A stretch of 64,000 nucleotides of DNA. Origin: Nitrosomonas sp. Is79A3. GTDB lineage: Bacteria; Pseudomonadota; Gammaproteobacteria; Burkholderiales; Nitrosomonadaceae. Of the stretch, positions 52,911 to 62,476 are shown piece after piece. Every line of letters begins with the position of its first letter. Positions within the stretch are counted from its first letter, which is position 1. Below the pieces are notes generated by a model. It saw only the letters and a list, made by a program, of their open reading frames with translations, made no database searches and was not told where the DNA came from. Both the position numbers and the translations under genes were made by a program. The stretch spans positions 620,001-684,000 of the forward strand of contig NC_015731.1 in the NCBI RefSeq assembly GCF_000219585.1, written 5' to 3'.

Positions 52911-54737
52911 TTACGACGCCACAATTTCAATCAGCACTTCATTCGGATTAGCCGGTTCACCTTTAACAACATGTATGGCTTTGACGACACCGGCAATCGG
53001 CGCGGTGATTTCCGTTTCCATTTTCATCGCTTCCGTGACCAGTACCGGTTGTCCGGCGGTGACCTTTTGATCGATTTTGACTAACACTTCAAGAATATTG
53101 CACGGCATGCTGACGACCACATCGCCTTCGGCGGAAGGGCGCGGGCGTTTGCTGGCGATAGTGCTTTTGACGGCGCCTTGCGTGCCGCCACCTAAAACGA
53201 TTTCATCAAGCGTTTCGACGACGATTTCTTCCGGCACGCCGTCCACCATAAAATAAAAATGCCGCAGGGATTCATTTTTAGGACTGGTGCCGGTGACTTT
53301 GACGTGATAAGACTCGCCGTGTAATGCTACATTGAACTCGGTGGGGGCTTTTTGCACTCCATTGGTCGCCGCTGAGGCCAATTCCAGAGGTTCGGGCACC
53401 AGATGGCCGGTTGAACGCAATTCCAGGAATTGTTTGCCCACTTCCGGAAACATCGCATAGCTCAGTACATCTTCATCATTTCGTGCCAAGTGGCCGATTT
53501 CCCGGCGCAGATGCTCGAATTCCGGCTTTAACAGATCGGCGGGGCGGCAATCGATGACGTCCTCCTTGCCGATGGCGCGTTTTTGCAGATTGGCATTGAT
53601 CGGCGCCGGTGCTTTGCCGTAGCCGCCTTGCAAATAGCGTTTCACTTCGTTGGTGATCGTTTCGTAGCGCTTGCCGGTCAGCACGTTGAGCACGGCTTGC
53701 GTGCCGACAATTTGCGAAGTCGGCGTGACCAAAGGCGGGTAGCCCAGATCTTTACGCACCTTAGGAATTTCTTCGTAGACTTCGTTGATCCGGTCCAATG
53801 CGTTACGTTCCTGTAACTGATTGGCCAGATTCGAGATCATGCCTCCGGGCACTTGGAACACGTGAACCCGGGTATCAACGCCAGTGAATTCACTTTCAAA
53901 GCGATGGTATTTTTTGCGGACTTGCGCGAAATAATCGTTTACTTCTTGCAGCCTGTCTAAATTCAAACCGGTATCGTGTTTTGTTCCTTGCAATGCCATC
54001 ACCAAGCTTTCAGTCGGCGGATGGCTGGTTCCGCCTGACCACGACGACAACGCCGTATCGATATGCCGACAACCGGCTTCTATCGCTTTCAATTGACACA
54101 TTTCAGCTAAACCTGCCGTCGCATGGCAATGCAAATGGATGGGCAGATCGACGGTTTCTTTTAGTGCAACAACCAGTTCACTGGTTGCATACGGCGTCAG
54201 TAAACCGGCCATGTCTTTGATTGCAATCGAATCACAGTCCAATTCAGCCAAATCTTTGGCCAGAGTCACAAAGCTTTTGACATTGTGCACCGGACTGGTG
54301 GTATAGCAAATGGTTCCTTGCGCATGTTTGCCCGATGCTTTGGCGGCTTCGATGGCGGTTTTGAGATTGCGCACGTCGTTGAGTGCATCGAAAATACGAA
54401 AGACATCTATGCCATTTTCGGCGGCTTGTTTGACAAAAGCGCGCACGACATCATCGGAATAATGCCGGTAACCCAGCAAATTCTGCCCGCGCAGCAACAT
54501 TTGCAGCGGCGTGTTCGGTAGCGCGGCTTTGAGTTTGCTTAAGCGTTCCCACGGATCTTCCTTCAGAAACCGCAAGCAAGCGTCAAAAGTCGCGCCACCC
54601 CAGCATTCCAGCGACCAATAGCCGATGCTGTCGAGCATTTGACAGGCCGGTAGCATGTCTTCGGTACGCAGCCGGGTGGCGATCAGAGATTGATGCGCAT
54701 CGCGCAAAATGACATCGGTGATATGAACTTTTTGCAT
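52911..54737 (-). CDS. Pyruvate carboxylase subunit B / oxaloacetate decarboxylase alpha-type
   Basis: The subunit carries the carboxyltransferase and biotin domains. The TIM-barrel part has ITDVILRDAHQSLIATR, LLRGQN, KDMAGLLTPY and HLHCHATAG with metal-binding His and the carbamylated-lysine region. A PYC/OADA conserved domain follows (~310-470), and the biotinyl domain ends EAMKMET with target K572. It pairs with the biotin carboxylase gene 33 bp upstream, which favours two-subunit pyruvate carboxylase over a Na+-pumping decarboxylase, since no beta/gamma membrane subunits are here. It would supply oxaloacetate to an autotroph's incomplete TCA cycle. Base composition is richer in G+C than neighbours. 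Confidence 0.88.
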   Translation of the reverse strand: MQKVHITDVILRDAHQSLIATRLRTEDMLPACQMLDSIGYWSLECWGGATFDACLRFLKEDPWERLSKLKAALPNTPLQMLLRGQNLLGYRHYSDDVVRAFVKQAAENGIDVFRIFDALNDVRNLKTAIEAAKASGKHAQGTICYTTSPVHNVKSFVTLAKDLAELDCDSIAIKDMAGLLTPYATSELVVALKETVDLPIHLHCHATAGLAEMCQLKAIEAGCRHIDTALSSWSGGTSHPPTESLVMALQGTKHDTGLNLDRLQEVNDYFAQVRKKYHRFESEFTGVDTRVHVFQVPGGMISNLANQLQERNALDRINEVYEEIPKVRKDLGYPPLVTPTSQIVGTQAVLNVLTGKRYETITNEVKRYLQGGYGKAPAPINANLQKRAIGKEDVIDCRPADLLKPEFEHLRREIGHLARNDEDVLSYAMFPEVGKQFLELRSTGHLVPEPLELASAATNGVQKAPTEFNVALHGESYHVKVTGTSPKNESLRHFYFMVDGVPEEIVVETLDEIVLGGGTQGAVKSTIASKRPRPSAEGDVVVSMPCNILEVLVKIDQKVTAGQPVLVTEAMKMETEITAPIAGVVKAIHVVKGEPANPNEVLIEIVAS

Positions 54738-54770
54738 GGATTTTCCTTAATTAACCAGTAAGCACTTCAC

Positions 54771-56192
54771 TCACAGACCGGTATGTGAGGCCACCACAGC
54801 AGCAATGACGCCAGCCAGCACTTCCGGCCGGGGTTTGTCGGAATAATTGATCAGCGCGGGGTTTTGCTCCACAAAACCGGTATTGAACTTACCGCTGCGA
54901 AATTGCGGATGCTTCAGTATCTTCAAATAATATGGAATCGTTGTTTTGATGCCGAACAACCCCATGTCCCGCAGCGTGCGTTCTCCGCGCTTAATCACGT
55001 CTTCCCAGGTCAGCGCGCTGACAATGACTTTGGCGACCATGGAATCGTAAAAAGGCGGGATCTCGTAACCGGTGTAAATTGCGGTATCGGTTCGTACTCC
55101 TGGGCCGCCGGGCGCGTAATAACGAGAAATCCGGCCGAAACTCGGCAAGAAATTATTCTTCGGGTCTTCGGCATTAATGCGGAACTGAATCGCATAGCCT
55201 CGCCGGACAATCTCTTCTTGTTTGTAGCGCAGGGGCAATCCAGCCGCTACGCGGATTTGCTCTTCGACGATGTCGACGCCGGTGATCGTTTCAGTGATGG
55301 TATGCTCGACCTGCACGCGCGTATTCATTTCCATGAAGTAAAAGCGTCCGCTATCGTCCAGCAAAAACTCCACCGTTCCCGCGTTGGTGTAGCTGACTGA
55401 TTTTGCAGCAATCACCGCGAGGCCGCCGATGTACTGGCGTTGCGCTTCGTCCAGTTGCGGGGACGGCGCAATCTCGATCAGCTTCTGGTTGCGGCGCTGA
55501 ATCGAGCAATCGCGCTCAAAGAGATGAATCACATTGCCGTGATGGTCCGCTAATATCTGTACTTCAATGTGCTTTGGATTGACAATACACTTTTCCAGAA
55601 ACACATTGGCGCTGCCAAACGCTTTGGTTGCTTCGGAAATCACCCGGGCGTAATTGCGCTGCAGTTCATCGGCATTATCACAACGCCGGATGCCGCGTCC
55701 ACCGCCACCGGAAGTCGCTTTCAACATGATCGGATAACCAATTTGCGCCGCAACTTTGAGCGCTTCTTTCACCGAATGCAAATTGCCATCCGATCCGGGG
55801 GTGACCGGAATACCCGCCGCTTTCATCGCATTCCGGGCTTCGGTTTTATCGCCCATGCGGTGAATGACATCCGCCTCTGGCCCAATGAAAACCAATCCAC
55901 GCTCTTTGCATGCTCGGGCAAATTGCGCATTCTCGGAAAGGAATCCATAACCCGGATGCACCGCATCGCAGCCGGTCGCCAACGCCAAATCGACCAGCGC
56001 ATGAATATTCAGATAGCACGCCATCGGCTCGCTGCCGATGCAATACGATTCATCCGCTTTCTTGATATGCAGCGCGAAACGATCTGCTTCCGAATAAATC
56101 GCCACTGAGCGGATGCCCATTTCAGCACATGCGCGAATGATGCGAACAGCAATCTCGCCGCGATTGGCAATGAAGATTTTACGTAGCATCAT
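54771..56192 (-). CDS. Pyruvate carboxylase subunit A (biotin carboxylase)
   Basis: An AccC-like ATP-grasp enzyme that carboxylates biotin with bicarbonate and ATP. It begins LRKIFIANRGEIAVRIIRA and has HPGYGFLSENAQFA, KATSGGGGRGIRRC, ERDCSIQRRNQKLIE and FYFMEMNTRVQVEHTITE, all hallmark segments. The length is ~473. The ATG at 56192 has AGGGTGG 7 nt upstream; a GTG four codons earlier is possible. It lies directly before the biotin/carboxyltransferase subunit, so the partner is that protein rather than AccB. Confidence 0.92.
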   Translation of the reverse strand: MMLRKIFIANRGEIAVRIIRACAEMGIRSVAIYSEADRFALHIKKADESYCIGSEPMACYLNIHALVDLALATGCDAVHPGYGFLSENAQFARACKERGLVFIGPEADVIHRMGDKTEARNAMKAAGIPVTPGSDGNLHSVKEALKVAAQIGYPIMLKATSGGGGRGIRRCDNADELQRNYARVISEATKAFGSANVFLEKCIVNPKHIEVQILADHHGNVIHLFERDCSIQRRNQKLIEIAPSPQLDEAQRQYIGGLAVIAAKSVSYTNAGTVEFLLDDSGRFYFMEMNTRVQVEHTITETITGVDIVEEQIRVAAGLPLRYKQEEIVRRGYAIQFRINAEDPKNNFLPSFGRISRYYAPGGPGVRTDTAIYTGYEIPPFYDSMVAKVIVSALTWEDVIKRGERTLRDMGLFGIKTTIPYYLKILKHPQFRSGKFNTGFVEQNPALINYSDKPRPEVLAGVIAAVVASHTGL

Positions 56193-56204
56193 TCTATTGG
56201 CCAC

Positions 56205-56496
56205 CCTGAAAAACGTTAATGTCCGTATTCTACCCGATCGATTCCATTAGTTTATGCGACATTTACAATCAACGCTATTTAGTGTGGTAGCTGTTATGCT
56301 TGAGCTAAAACGAGGGATTGTGCATTTCTGTAGATCTAATACTGCGTGATATGATGAAACTTAAATCAATCTCTCGTTTTGAGGATAAGGAAGGAATATG
56401 AATTCTAGAATATTAGAACTTTTTTAGAACTTAGTATTATTACGTATTTCGTTATTTCAGGAACCTATTTGTAACTAGTCAATTCAGGAATTAAAC
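56205..56496. other. Intergenic region with a 9-codon frame
   Basis: The region between the divergent pycA-type and hypothetical genes has no real gene. At 56398-56427 a frame MNSRILELF with a strong AAGGAAGGA upstream stops after nine codons; it might be a leader peptide or a decayed start. Confidence 0.35.
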
Positions 56497-56844
56497 ATGA
56501 ATCTTCAAGAATTTATCAAGACCGCTCTTTCTGAAATCGTTTCTGGTGTAGCTGATGCTAGAAATGAAGCTGAAAAGTATGGAGCAATAGTCGGTTCCGA
56601 CGAGGCATATGGTTATTTGAAAGACGCTAAAGTAATAACCGACGAACACGGTAGGCCAATAACGTACGTAGAATTTGACATTGCTTTGGCCGAAGCAAGT
56701 GCGAAAGATACAAAAGGCGGCATTGGTGTCTTTCTTGGTTCTGTTGGATTGGGTTCTCAAGGCGCTTCGCATGGTGAGTCTTCATCACATTCACGCATAA
56801 AATTTTCAGTCCCGATTGTGTTTCCTGGCAAAAAACGTGCTTAA
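56497..56844 (+). CDS. Hypothetical protein, trypsin-co-occurring-domain-like
   Basis: A 115-residue soluble protein without signal peptide. The pattern is an N-terminal helix (LQEFIKTALSEIVSGVADA), then VEFDIALAEASAKDTKGGIGVFLGSVGLGS and finally SRIKFSVPIVFP. Small proteins with FDIAL...KGGIG...G...SRIKF.VP are common uncharacterised neighbours of defence or stress proteins and resemble the trypsin-co-occurring (Trypco) type domain, but that assignment is from memory and uncertain. AGGA stands 8 nt before the ATG. It is isolated, with ~240 bp of AT-rich non-coding DNA after it. Confidence 0.7.
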   Translation: MNLQEFIKTALSEIVSGVADARNEAEKYGAIVGSDEAYGYLKDAKVITDEHGRPITYVEFDIALAEASAKDTKGGIGVFLGSVGLGSQGASHGESSSHSRIKFSVPIVFPGKKRA

Positions 56845-57087
56845 AAAATAATTTCAGTAGACCATCAAAAAGCTGCATTTTTTGCCATTCGCTGAATTCA
56901 AATGTTAGACATTCGTAAAGTCTTTGATATTGGGTTTCTCAGTTTGCAACAATCAAGCTGATGCAAAATGGGTGTGATTATCCTGATCTAGTGATTTAAT
57001 TCGATGGCGAACTTCAATTTTATTTGCTTTGCATAATATTCACCCGAGTCAATTACACCTGAAATAATAAAAAGTAGCCATAAACTT

Positions 57088-58581
57088 TTAGTTATTCTTC
57101 AACTGATCAATAACCATTTGGCGGATATCGCAATTTTCTCCTATGTTGATTATCGTGAAATCCGGATTGCCGGGTTTCAGATAATCCAAACCATGCTCTT
57201 TCCCTGAAGCGAGAAAATCATTGATCGCCAGTTTATAAGTTTTCGTGGGATCTACTGAGACGCCGTTAATCAGCCAGGTACCGTTAATCTGTTGCGCATT
57301 GGCGGATTGCAGAAAGCCACCTGAGCCTGTATTCGCTGCACCTTGATTCAGTGCTTTTAACAGCAGATCGCCTTTTATCGCAGCCAACTGAACTTTGCCG
57401 CCGAAAGGCAGCACGCGGATGATATCGTAGACGGTGATTTGACCCGCAGGCAGTACATCGTCAATGCGGATCGAACCGCTGTTGTGAAGCGAGAGCTCGG
57501 CTTCCGGGTAGGGGCGCAGCAGGCTTTTAGCAATTAATTCAGTCAGATTGGTTTTGCGGGTACGTACACTGGATTCCAGTCCATCCAATGCTTCGGTGGT
57601 GGTCGTGACCACGGCTTCAGGTTCAAATCCCTGTTGGCGGAAGGCAGCGAAGGCGATACTCATCCATTTGTCGACGACTGCCTTGACGCGAGGATCTTCC
57701 GCCAGGGCATCGGTGATCGGTACAAAAGTGGGTTTAATTTCGGTTTTTCCGGTCTGTGGGTCAAAGTAAAGATCAACCACGTAAACCGAGCGCACATTGG
57801 CATCGGCCTTTAGAATCGGTGTGAAATTCCCGCGCCAGTTCTGATAGTTGACGTGTTCATGTCCGCCCAGTAGTAATCCGATTTGTGGATTTTTTTGCAG
57901 CAATTCGATGTCGTCTTCGATGGTTTGATGTGTTAAGGCAATAATGAAATCAGAATGTTCGCCGAGTTGCTTGATTTGCTCGCTGGCTACTGTCAAGGGT
58001 TCGGAATAACTGACATAGTCAGGCTTGTTGATTGGAAGGGTTAGCCCAAACATACCGATCTTGAAAGATTTTCCACTTTTCTTGCCGGTAACTGAAATAA
58101 CGAGATTTTGATTGACGCCTGAGAAAGGACGACCATTCGCGTCAAATACATTGCTTGATACCCAAGTAAATTTTGCTTCTTGCATTCGCTGATGGAATTG
58201 ACTCTCCTTGATATCGAACTCATGATTGCCAAAAGTCGCGTAGTCAAGCTCGAAGTGATTCAGAACATCCACCATTTGCCGTCCGGCCAACCGATCGCCT
58301 TCATACTGTGCTGTGCCGATTGCAGACGGGCTGAATAGATCTCCGCCTAATGTAGTGATGGTATTGGGGTTGCGTGCCAGCAACTGTTTACGTAATGTGG
58401 CAACCCGTGCAATGCCGCCTTCTTTGCCGCCGCTTACCGGTGTAATTTCATAAATATCCTGAAAGTGTAGAATCGTTACATGAATCCTGTCATCATCAAT
58501 ATGTGCAGAAGGCGCTGTGATGCAGGCAATCAGTGTCAGCGCGAAGAGTACAGATAATAAAATGGCGAATGTTTTTTTCAT
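57088..58581 (-). CDS. Lipoprotein metallophosphatase / 5'-nucleotidase (UshA family)
   Basis: A periplasmic nucleotide phosphatase with a calcineurin-like N-domain and a 5'-nucleotidase C-domain. The signal peptide MKKTFAILLSVLFALTLIAC ends with a lipobox (C20). Metal-site motifs are HFQDIYEI (normally ND.H; here the His position is Tyr), GGDLFSPS, GNHEFD and GGHEH. The C-domain has HNSGSIRID, RVLPFGGKV, INDFLASGKEHG. The start at 58581 was chosen for the signal peptide and AGGAAG 5 nt upstream; a longer frame adds 28 residues. Probably scavenges phosphate or nucleosides. It stands alone. Confidence 0.88.
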   Translation of the reverse strand: MKKTFAILLSVLFALTLIACITAPSAHIDDDRIHVTILHFQDIYEITPVSGGKEGGIARVATLRKQLLARNPNTITTLGGDLFSPSAIGTAQYEGDRLAGRQMVDVLNHFELDYATFGNHEFDIKESQFHQRMQEAKFTWVSSNVFDANGRPFSGVNQNLVISVTGKKSGKSFKIGMFGLTLPINKPDYVSYSEPLTVASEQIKQLGEHSDFIIALTHQTIEDDIELLQKNPQIGLLLGGHEHVNYQNWRGNFTPILKADANVRSVYVVDLYFDPQTGKTEIKPTFVPITDALAEDPRVKAVVDKWMSIAFAAFRQQGFEPEAVVTTTTEALDGLESSVRTRKTNLTELIAKSLLRPYPEAELSLHNSGSIRIDDVLPAGQITVYDIIRVLPFGGKVQLAAIKGDLLLKALNQGAANTGSGGFLQSANAQQINGTWLINGVSVDPTKTYKLAINDFLASGKEHGLDYLKPGNPDFTIINIGENCDIRQMVIDQLKNN

Positions 58582-59015
58582 GGCGGCTTCCTGGATTTTT
58601 ATAGCGCTGTTACAGTAAGTATTTTTCCAAGTGTATGACAGGTTGTAAGAAATTGACAGTATCAAAGCCTATCCATGATATCGGTGTCTGTTTTGCAGCG
58701 CAGCTAATATTTGCTCTGTTTTGTTTAATTGCAGCAAAATTTTTGCTGGTTTGGCAGTCAGATTGTTAGTATTGCTGTTATCAGCGACGGATTCTTAATA
58801 TAATCAGGAATTGTTGCAGCACTTAAAAAAATACAATTCACCAAGATTGAGATATCGGCACGGGCCTCGAATAGAAATAATCCAGGATTATGTAATGTGA
58901 GGAGCAAGAAGTCATTACACGATCAATTAATAGATTCAGAAATTAGCATTACCATGCATGTGTTTTTGTTCTTGAAAATACTGATTAATAAATTCAAGTA
59001 AGAAGGGGTATCATC
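58582..59015. other. Gene-free divergent region before the di-heme cytochrome gene
   Basis: 434 bp of AT-rich DNA between the 5'-nucleotidase and cytochrome genes. TTGACA at 58653-58658 lacks a good -10 at 17 bp, so no promoter is called. No other structure stands out. Confidence 0.5.
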
Positions 59016-61079
59016 GTGAAACAATATTTCATATCGTCAAAAAAACGGTTTTTATTTCTTTATTCAGCCTCGGCTCTCCTCATCGGAATACTATCTGGCT
59101 GTAAGGTGGGCCTAATTCCAGAGGCTGAGCAGAGTCGCTACGCAGCTACAGTTGAGCAAGATCAATTAGGTGATAGTTATAAAGAGGTCAAGTACCTTGA
59201 TCAAGGTTGGAATGCTGCCGACAGCTTGTGGTTTTACTACACCACACAAGGATCAAACCTGATGCCTTATGATTTCTTCCTAGCACTGGAAAAGGCGGGA
59301 GAATCTCAGCTTTTCCGCTCTGATGCAAATATGAATTTCTATCGTTATTTGCCCCAGAAGGCCTCACCGGGTAACCCAGATGCGCTGCCGGTTGGATGGG
59401 TCAAGGATGACTACAAAGGCAAAGAGTATGTTGGTTTAACTTGCGCCGCATGCCATACCGGGCAAGTAAACTATAACGGTGTGGGTATCCGTATTGATGG
59501 CGGTCCGGCCACCGCGGATATGGAAAACATCATGAAAGATATCGCAAAAGCTTTGAAATATACGCGTGAAAATGCAGAAGCCTCGCAGCGGTTTGTCAAA
59601 AATGTCTTGGCAAAAGGCAATTACAAATCGGAAGCCGCAATACTGGCTGATCTAAAAAAGTATGAACAGCGCATTTACGATTATACCGTGATCAATCATA
59701 GCCCAACTGCCTATGGTTATGCACGACTGGATGCGTTTGGACGTATTTATAATCGTGTGCTTGAACATATCATCAATGAAAGAGAGTTGAGAGAGCTGTT
59801 GCGTGATCCTAAGGTCATGCGAGATCAAGTGATGACTAAGGAACAAATCGACGAGATCATACCAAAGGACGTAGGTAAAGTGATGTCGGGAGAGCAACGT
59901 GATCATGTGATGGAACGCCTTAGCAAGCATCTCACTAAATGGCAATTAGGGCGATTGCGTCATGCATTGTTCAACGCACCTGACGCACCTGTTAGCTATC
60001 CATTCTTATGGGATATCGCCCAACACGATTATGTGCAATGGAATGGGATAGCCGACAATGCTGGTTTAGGGCCAATTGGTCGAAATGCGGGTGAAGTGAT
60101 TGGCGTATTTGGCACACTTGACTGGAAGGAAGAAAAAAGAACGACATTATCATCAATTATCGGCGGACAAAGCGATGGCATCACGCAAGTCAGCTTTGAT
60201 TCTTCCATTAATGTGCAAAACTTGCACAGAATTGAATCACACCTGATGAAATTAAATTCTCCTGAATGGCCAGAGGAGATTCTTGGCGAGATCAATAGGG
60301 AAAAAGCTGCTCGGGGTAAAACATTGTTTGACGAGTATTGCGAGGCCTGTCATGCCAGGATTGATCGTGAGGATCCAAATCGGCGTATCATCGCTAATAT
60401 GACAAAAGTGAATTTTGTAGGAACGGATTCCGCTATGGCTAAAAACAGTTTCGCTGCTCAGGGCTATTCTGGCATTTTGCGCAACCAGTATGTAGGCCTT
60501 GGTGTAGGTAATATTTTACTGGATAAGCAGGCTCCTGTTGCGGCCTTGCTGACTCAAGCAACTAGAAATGTGGTGGCTACTCCTGATCCCGATAAATGGT
60601 TTTTCCAACGTTGGACGGATTGGATTGTTAATCTTGCAAAAGCATTTTATGAAAACGAGATTAAATCTTCCATTAAGCATGGCAATTATGATCCGGATAC
60701 TACAGTTAATCCATTGGCCTCACTGAATGCCTATAAGGGACGATCTTTGAATGGTATCTGGGCAACGGCACCTTATTTACACAATGGTTCTGTACCATCT
60801 CTTTATGATTTGTTACTACCCAAAAAACGTGAAGGTGATCCGGAAGAGGGTGAATACCGTCCTGATCAATTTAAAGTTGGATCACGCGAATTTGATCCGA
60901 TAAAAGTCGGATTAAAGAGTAATGATAAGGGATTTACTTTTGATACCAGTTTTCCTGGTAATAGCAATGCTGGTCACGAATATACATCCGGCAAAACAGC
61001 TCAGCCTAATGGAGAGATTTTAAAGCCACTCAGCAAAGAACAGAAGCTCGATTTGCTGGAATATTTAAAAACGCTGTAG
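59016..61079 (+). CDS. Di-heme c-type cytochrome lipoprotein of the MauG/RoxA type
   Basis: A 687-residue exported protein. The signal peptide ends LSGC (C29), a lipobox. Two heme c sites are CAACH (143-147) and CEACH (442-446), ~300 residues apart. The C-terminal GIWATAPYLHNGSVPSLYDLL is the signature of the bacterial di-heme peroxidase/MauG superfamily. The wide spacing and ~690-residue length resemble the rubber-oxygenase (RoxA) branch more than the ~350-residue CcpA peroxidases. The start is GTG with GAAGGGG upstream. A cytochrome P450 gene follows after 50 bp on the same strand, so a joint oxidative pathway is likely. Actual substrate unknown; peroxidase, oxygenase or electron donor roles are all open. 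Confidence 0.85.
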   Translation: MKQYFISSKKRFLFLYSASALLIGILSGCKVGLIPEAEQSRYAATVEQDQLGDSYKEVKYLDQGWNAADSLWFYYTTQGSNLMPYDFFLALEKAGESQLFRSDANMNFYRYLPQKASPGNPDALPVGWVKDDYKGKEYVGLTCAACHTGQVNYNGVGIRIDGGPATADMENIMKDIAKALKYTRENAEASQRFVKNVLAKGNYKSEAAILADLKKYEQRIYDYTVINHSPTAYGYARLDAFGRIYNRVLEHIINERELRELLRDPKVMRDQVMTKEQIDEIIPKDVGKVMSGEQRDHVMERLSKHLTKWQLGRLRHALFNAPDAPVSYPFLWDIAQHDYVQWNGIADNAGLGPIGRNAGEVIGVFGTLDWKEEKRTTLSSIIGGQSDGITQVSFDSSINVQNLHRIESHLMKLNSPEWPEEILGEINREKAARGKTLFDEYCEACHARIDREDPNRRIIANMTKVNFVGTDSAMAKNSFAAQGYSGILRNQYVGLGVGNILLDKQAPVAALLTQATRNVVATPDPDKWFFQRWTDWIVNLAKAFYENEIKSSIKHGNYDPDTTVNPLASLNAYKGRSLNGIWATAPYLHNGSVPSLYDLLLPKKREGDPEEGEYRPDQFKVGSREFDPIKVGLKSNDKGFTFDTSFPGNSNAGHEYTSGKTAQPNGEILKPLSKEQKLDLLEYLKTL

Positions 61080-61129
61080 TTCGAGTAATTTCTTCAACAG
61101 TCCTTTATTAATGAACAAGGGGTAATGAA

Positions 61130-62410
61130 ATGAATACGAGTACAAGCTATCTTGAACAGTATGATGCAACAGCTGATGCAGAGAAATTTCCATTAGTACG
61201 CCGCTGGATGGATACAGAGCCTTTGCCATTTTTTAAGGAGTTACGCGCCAAGCGCCCCATATTGGTGACTCCCGACTGTACGTTGGTTACCCGATTTGAT
61301 GATGTCAGAGAAATACTGACTATGTACAAAGTTTTTACGGTCAAGCCTTATGTTCCAAAAATGGATAACTACCTGATGGCGCATGATGACGATGCGCTGC
61401 ACACCCGTGAAAAATCGCTGATGCAGTTTATGCTGAATCGTGATGATCTGCCAAGAGTGCGCAATATGGTTGCGGACATTGCCGGGGGAATTCTCGGTCA
61501 AGCTAATGGAAAGATTGAGATTGTAAATAATTTCTGTCGTATGGTTCCGGCTACACTGGTACAAAAATATTTCGGGTTAACTGGGGCTAAAAGCGAGGAT
61601 TTGATTGAATGGTCTTACTGGAATCAATACGATACCTTTCACAATCAGCCTTTCGACCTGCTGCCGCCAGAATTGTCGCAACGGATTATAGATCGGCATA
61701 ACGAGACTTCCAAAAAGCTGGGAAGTTTTATCACCATGTTGATCGCAAAACGTCTTCTTGCGGTAAAAGCTGAAAAATTGACATTCTCAACAATCATTAA
61801 ACTGCAAGACGATATTGTTACCAGAATGTTGCGGACCAGCTTTGCAAAAGAGCTGGATTTTGATATTAAGCGCTTGGGTGTTAATGCCGGTGGTCTGCTA
61901 ATCGGGGCAATCGAGACAACCTCACAAGCAGTGGCGCAAGTGCTGCAGTATTTGTTTCAGCATGCAGAATGGTTGGTTAAAGCAAAAGCTGCTGCACAGA
62001 AGGAAGATCCCTCCGAATTAGATGGCATTGTCTGGGAGGCTTTGCGTTTTGTTCCGATCACTCCGTATTTATTTCGCACCACTGTAAGCGATTATACTGC
62101 TGCAAAAGGCACGGACTATGAAACAGTTCTGCGCGCCGGCACTCATGTTCTGCCGGTAACGCTATCCGCTACGTTTGATGAACGGGCATTTGATTCGCCG
62201 GAAGACTTTATTCCACAACGCAATTGGTATAACTATTTCCATTTTGGATTCGGCAGCCATGAGTGTTTGGGGCGTTACGTTGGCATGGTGATGATCCCAG
62301 AAATGGTGCGGCAAGTAATGTTAAGGAAAGATGTTGAACCAAAAGGCAATATAGACTACAAATCCGGCCCGTTCCCGGAATCGTATGATCTTTCATGGAC
62401 TACACAATAA
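61130..62410 (+). CDS. Cytochrome P450
   Basis: A soluble 426-residue P450. The heme loop FGFGSHECLG places the thiolate at C379. ExxR is EALR (303-306) and the I-helix has GAIETT (259-264), with Glu-Thr-Thr as oxygen-activating residues. The N-terminus has no signal peptide or membrane anchor, so it is cytosolic, unlike the lipoprotein cytochrome encoded before it. No ferredoxin or reductase gene is adjacent. AAGGGG precedes the ATG by 6-9 nt. The substrate cannot be deduced from sequence; co-occurrence with the di-heme protein suggests oxidation of an organic or lipid compound. Confidence 0.93.
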   Translation: MNTSTSYLEQYDATADAEKFPLVRRWMDTEPLPFFKELRAKRPILVTPDCTLVTRFDDVREILTMYKVFTVKPYVPKMDNYLMAHDDDALHTREKSLMQFMLNRDDLPRVRNMVADIAGGILGQANGKIEIVNNFCRMVPATLVQKYFGLTGAKSEDLIEWSYWNQYDTFHNQPFDLLPPELSQRIIDRHNETSKKLGSFITMLIAKRLLAVKAEKLTFSTIIKLQDDIVTRMLRTSFAKELDFDIKRLGVNAGGLLIGAIETTSQAVAQVLQYLFQHAEWLVKAKAAAQKEDPSELDGIVWEALRFVPITPYLFRTTVSDYTAAKGTDYETVLRAGTHVLPVTLSATFDERAFDSPEDFIPQRNWYNYFHFGFGSHECLGRYVGMVMIPEMVRQVMLRKDVEPKGNIDYKSGPFPESYDLSWTTQ

Positions 62411-62476
62411 GACTCTTATTTTTTGCAGCAGTAAAACTGATTGATGTAAGGAAATGAACAGATAGTCATGTAAAAC

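Noticed and set aside
58887..59000. 34-codon frame starting GTG before the di-heme cytochrome gene
   Set aside because: No ribosome-binding site and AT-driven residue content; it ends just before the true start and looks like non-coding DNA.
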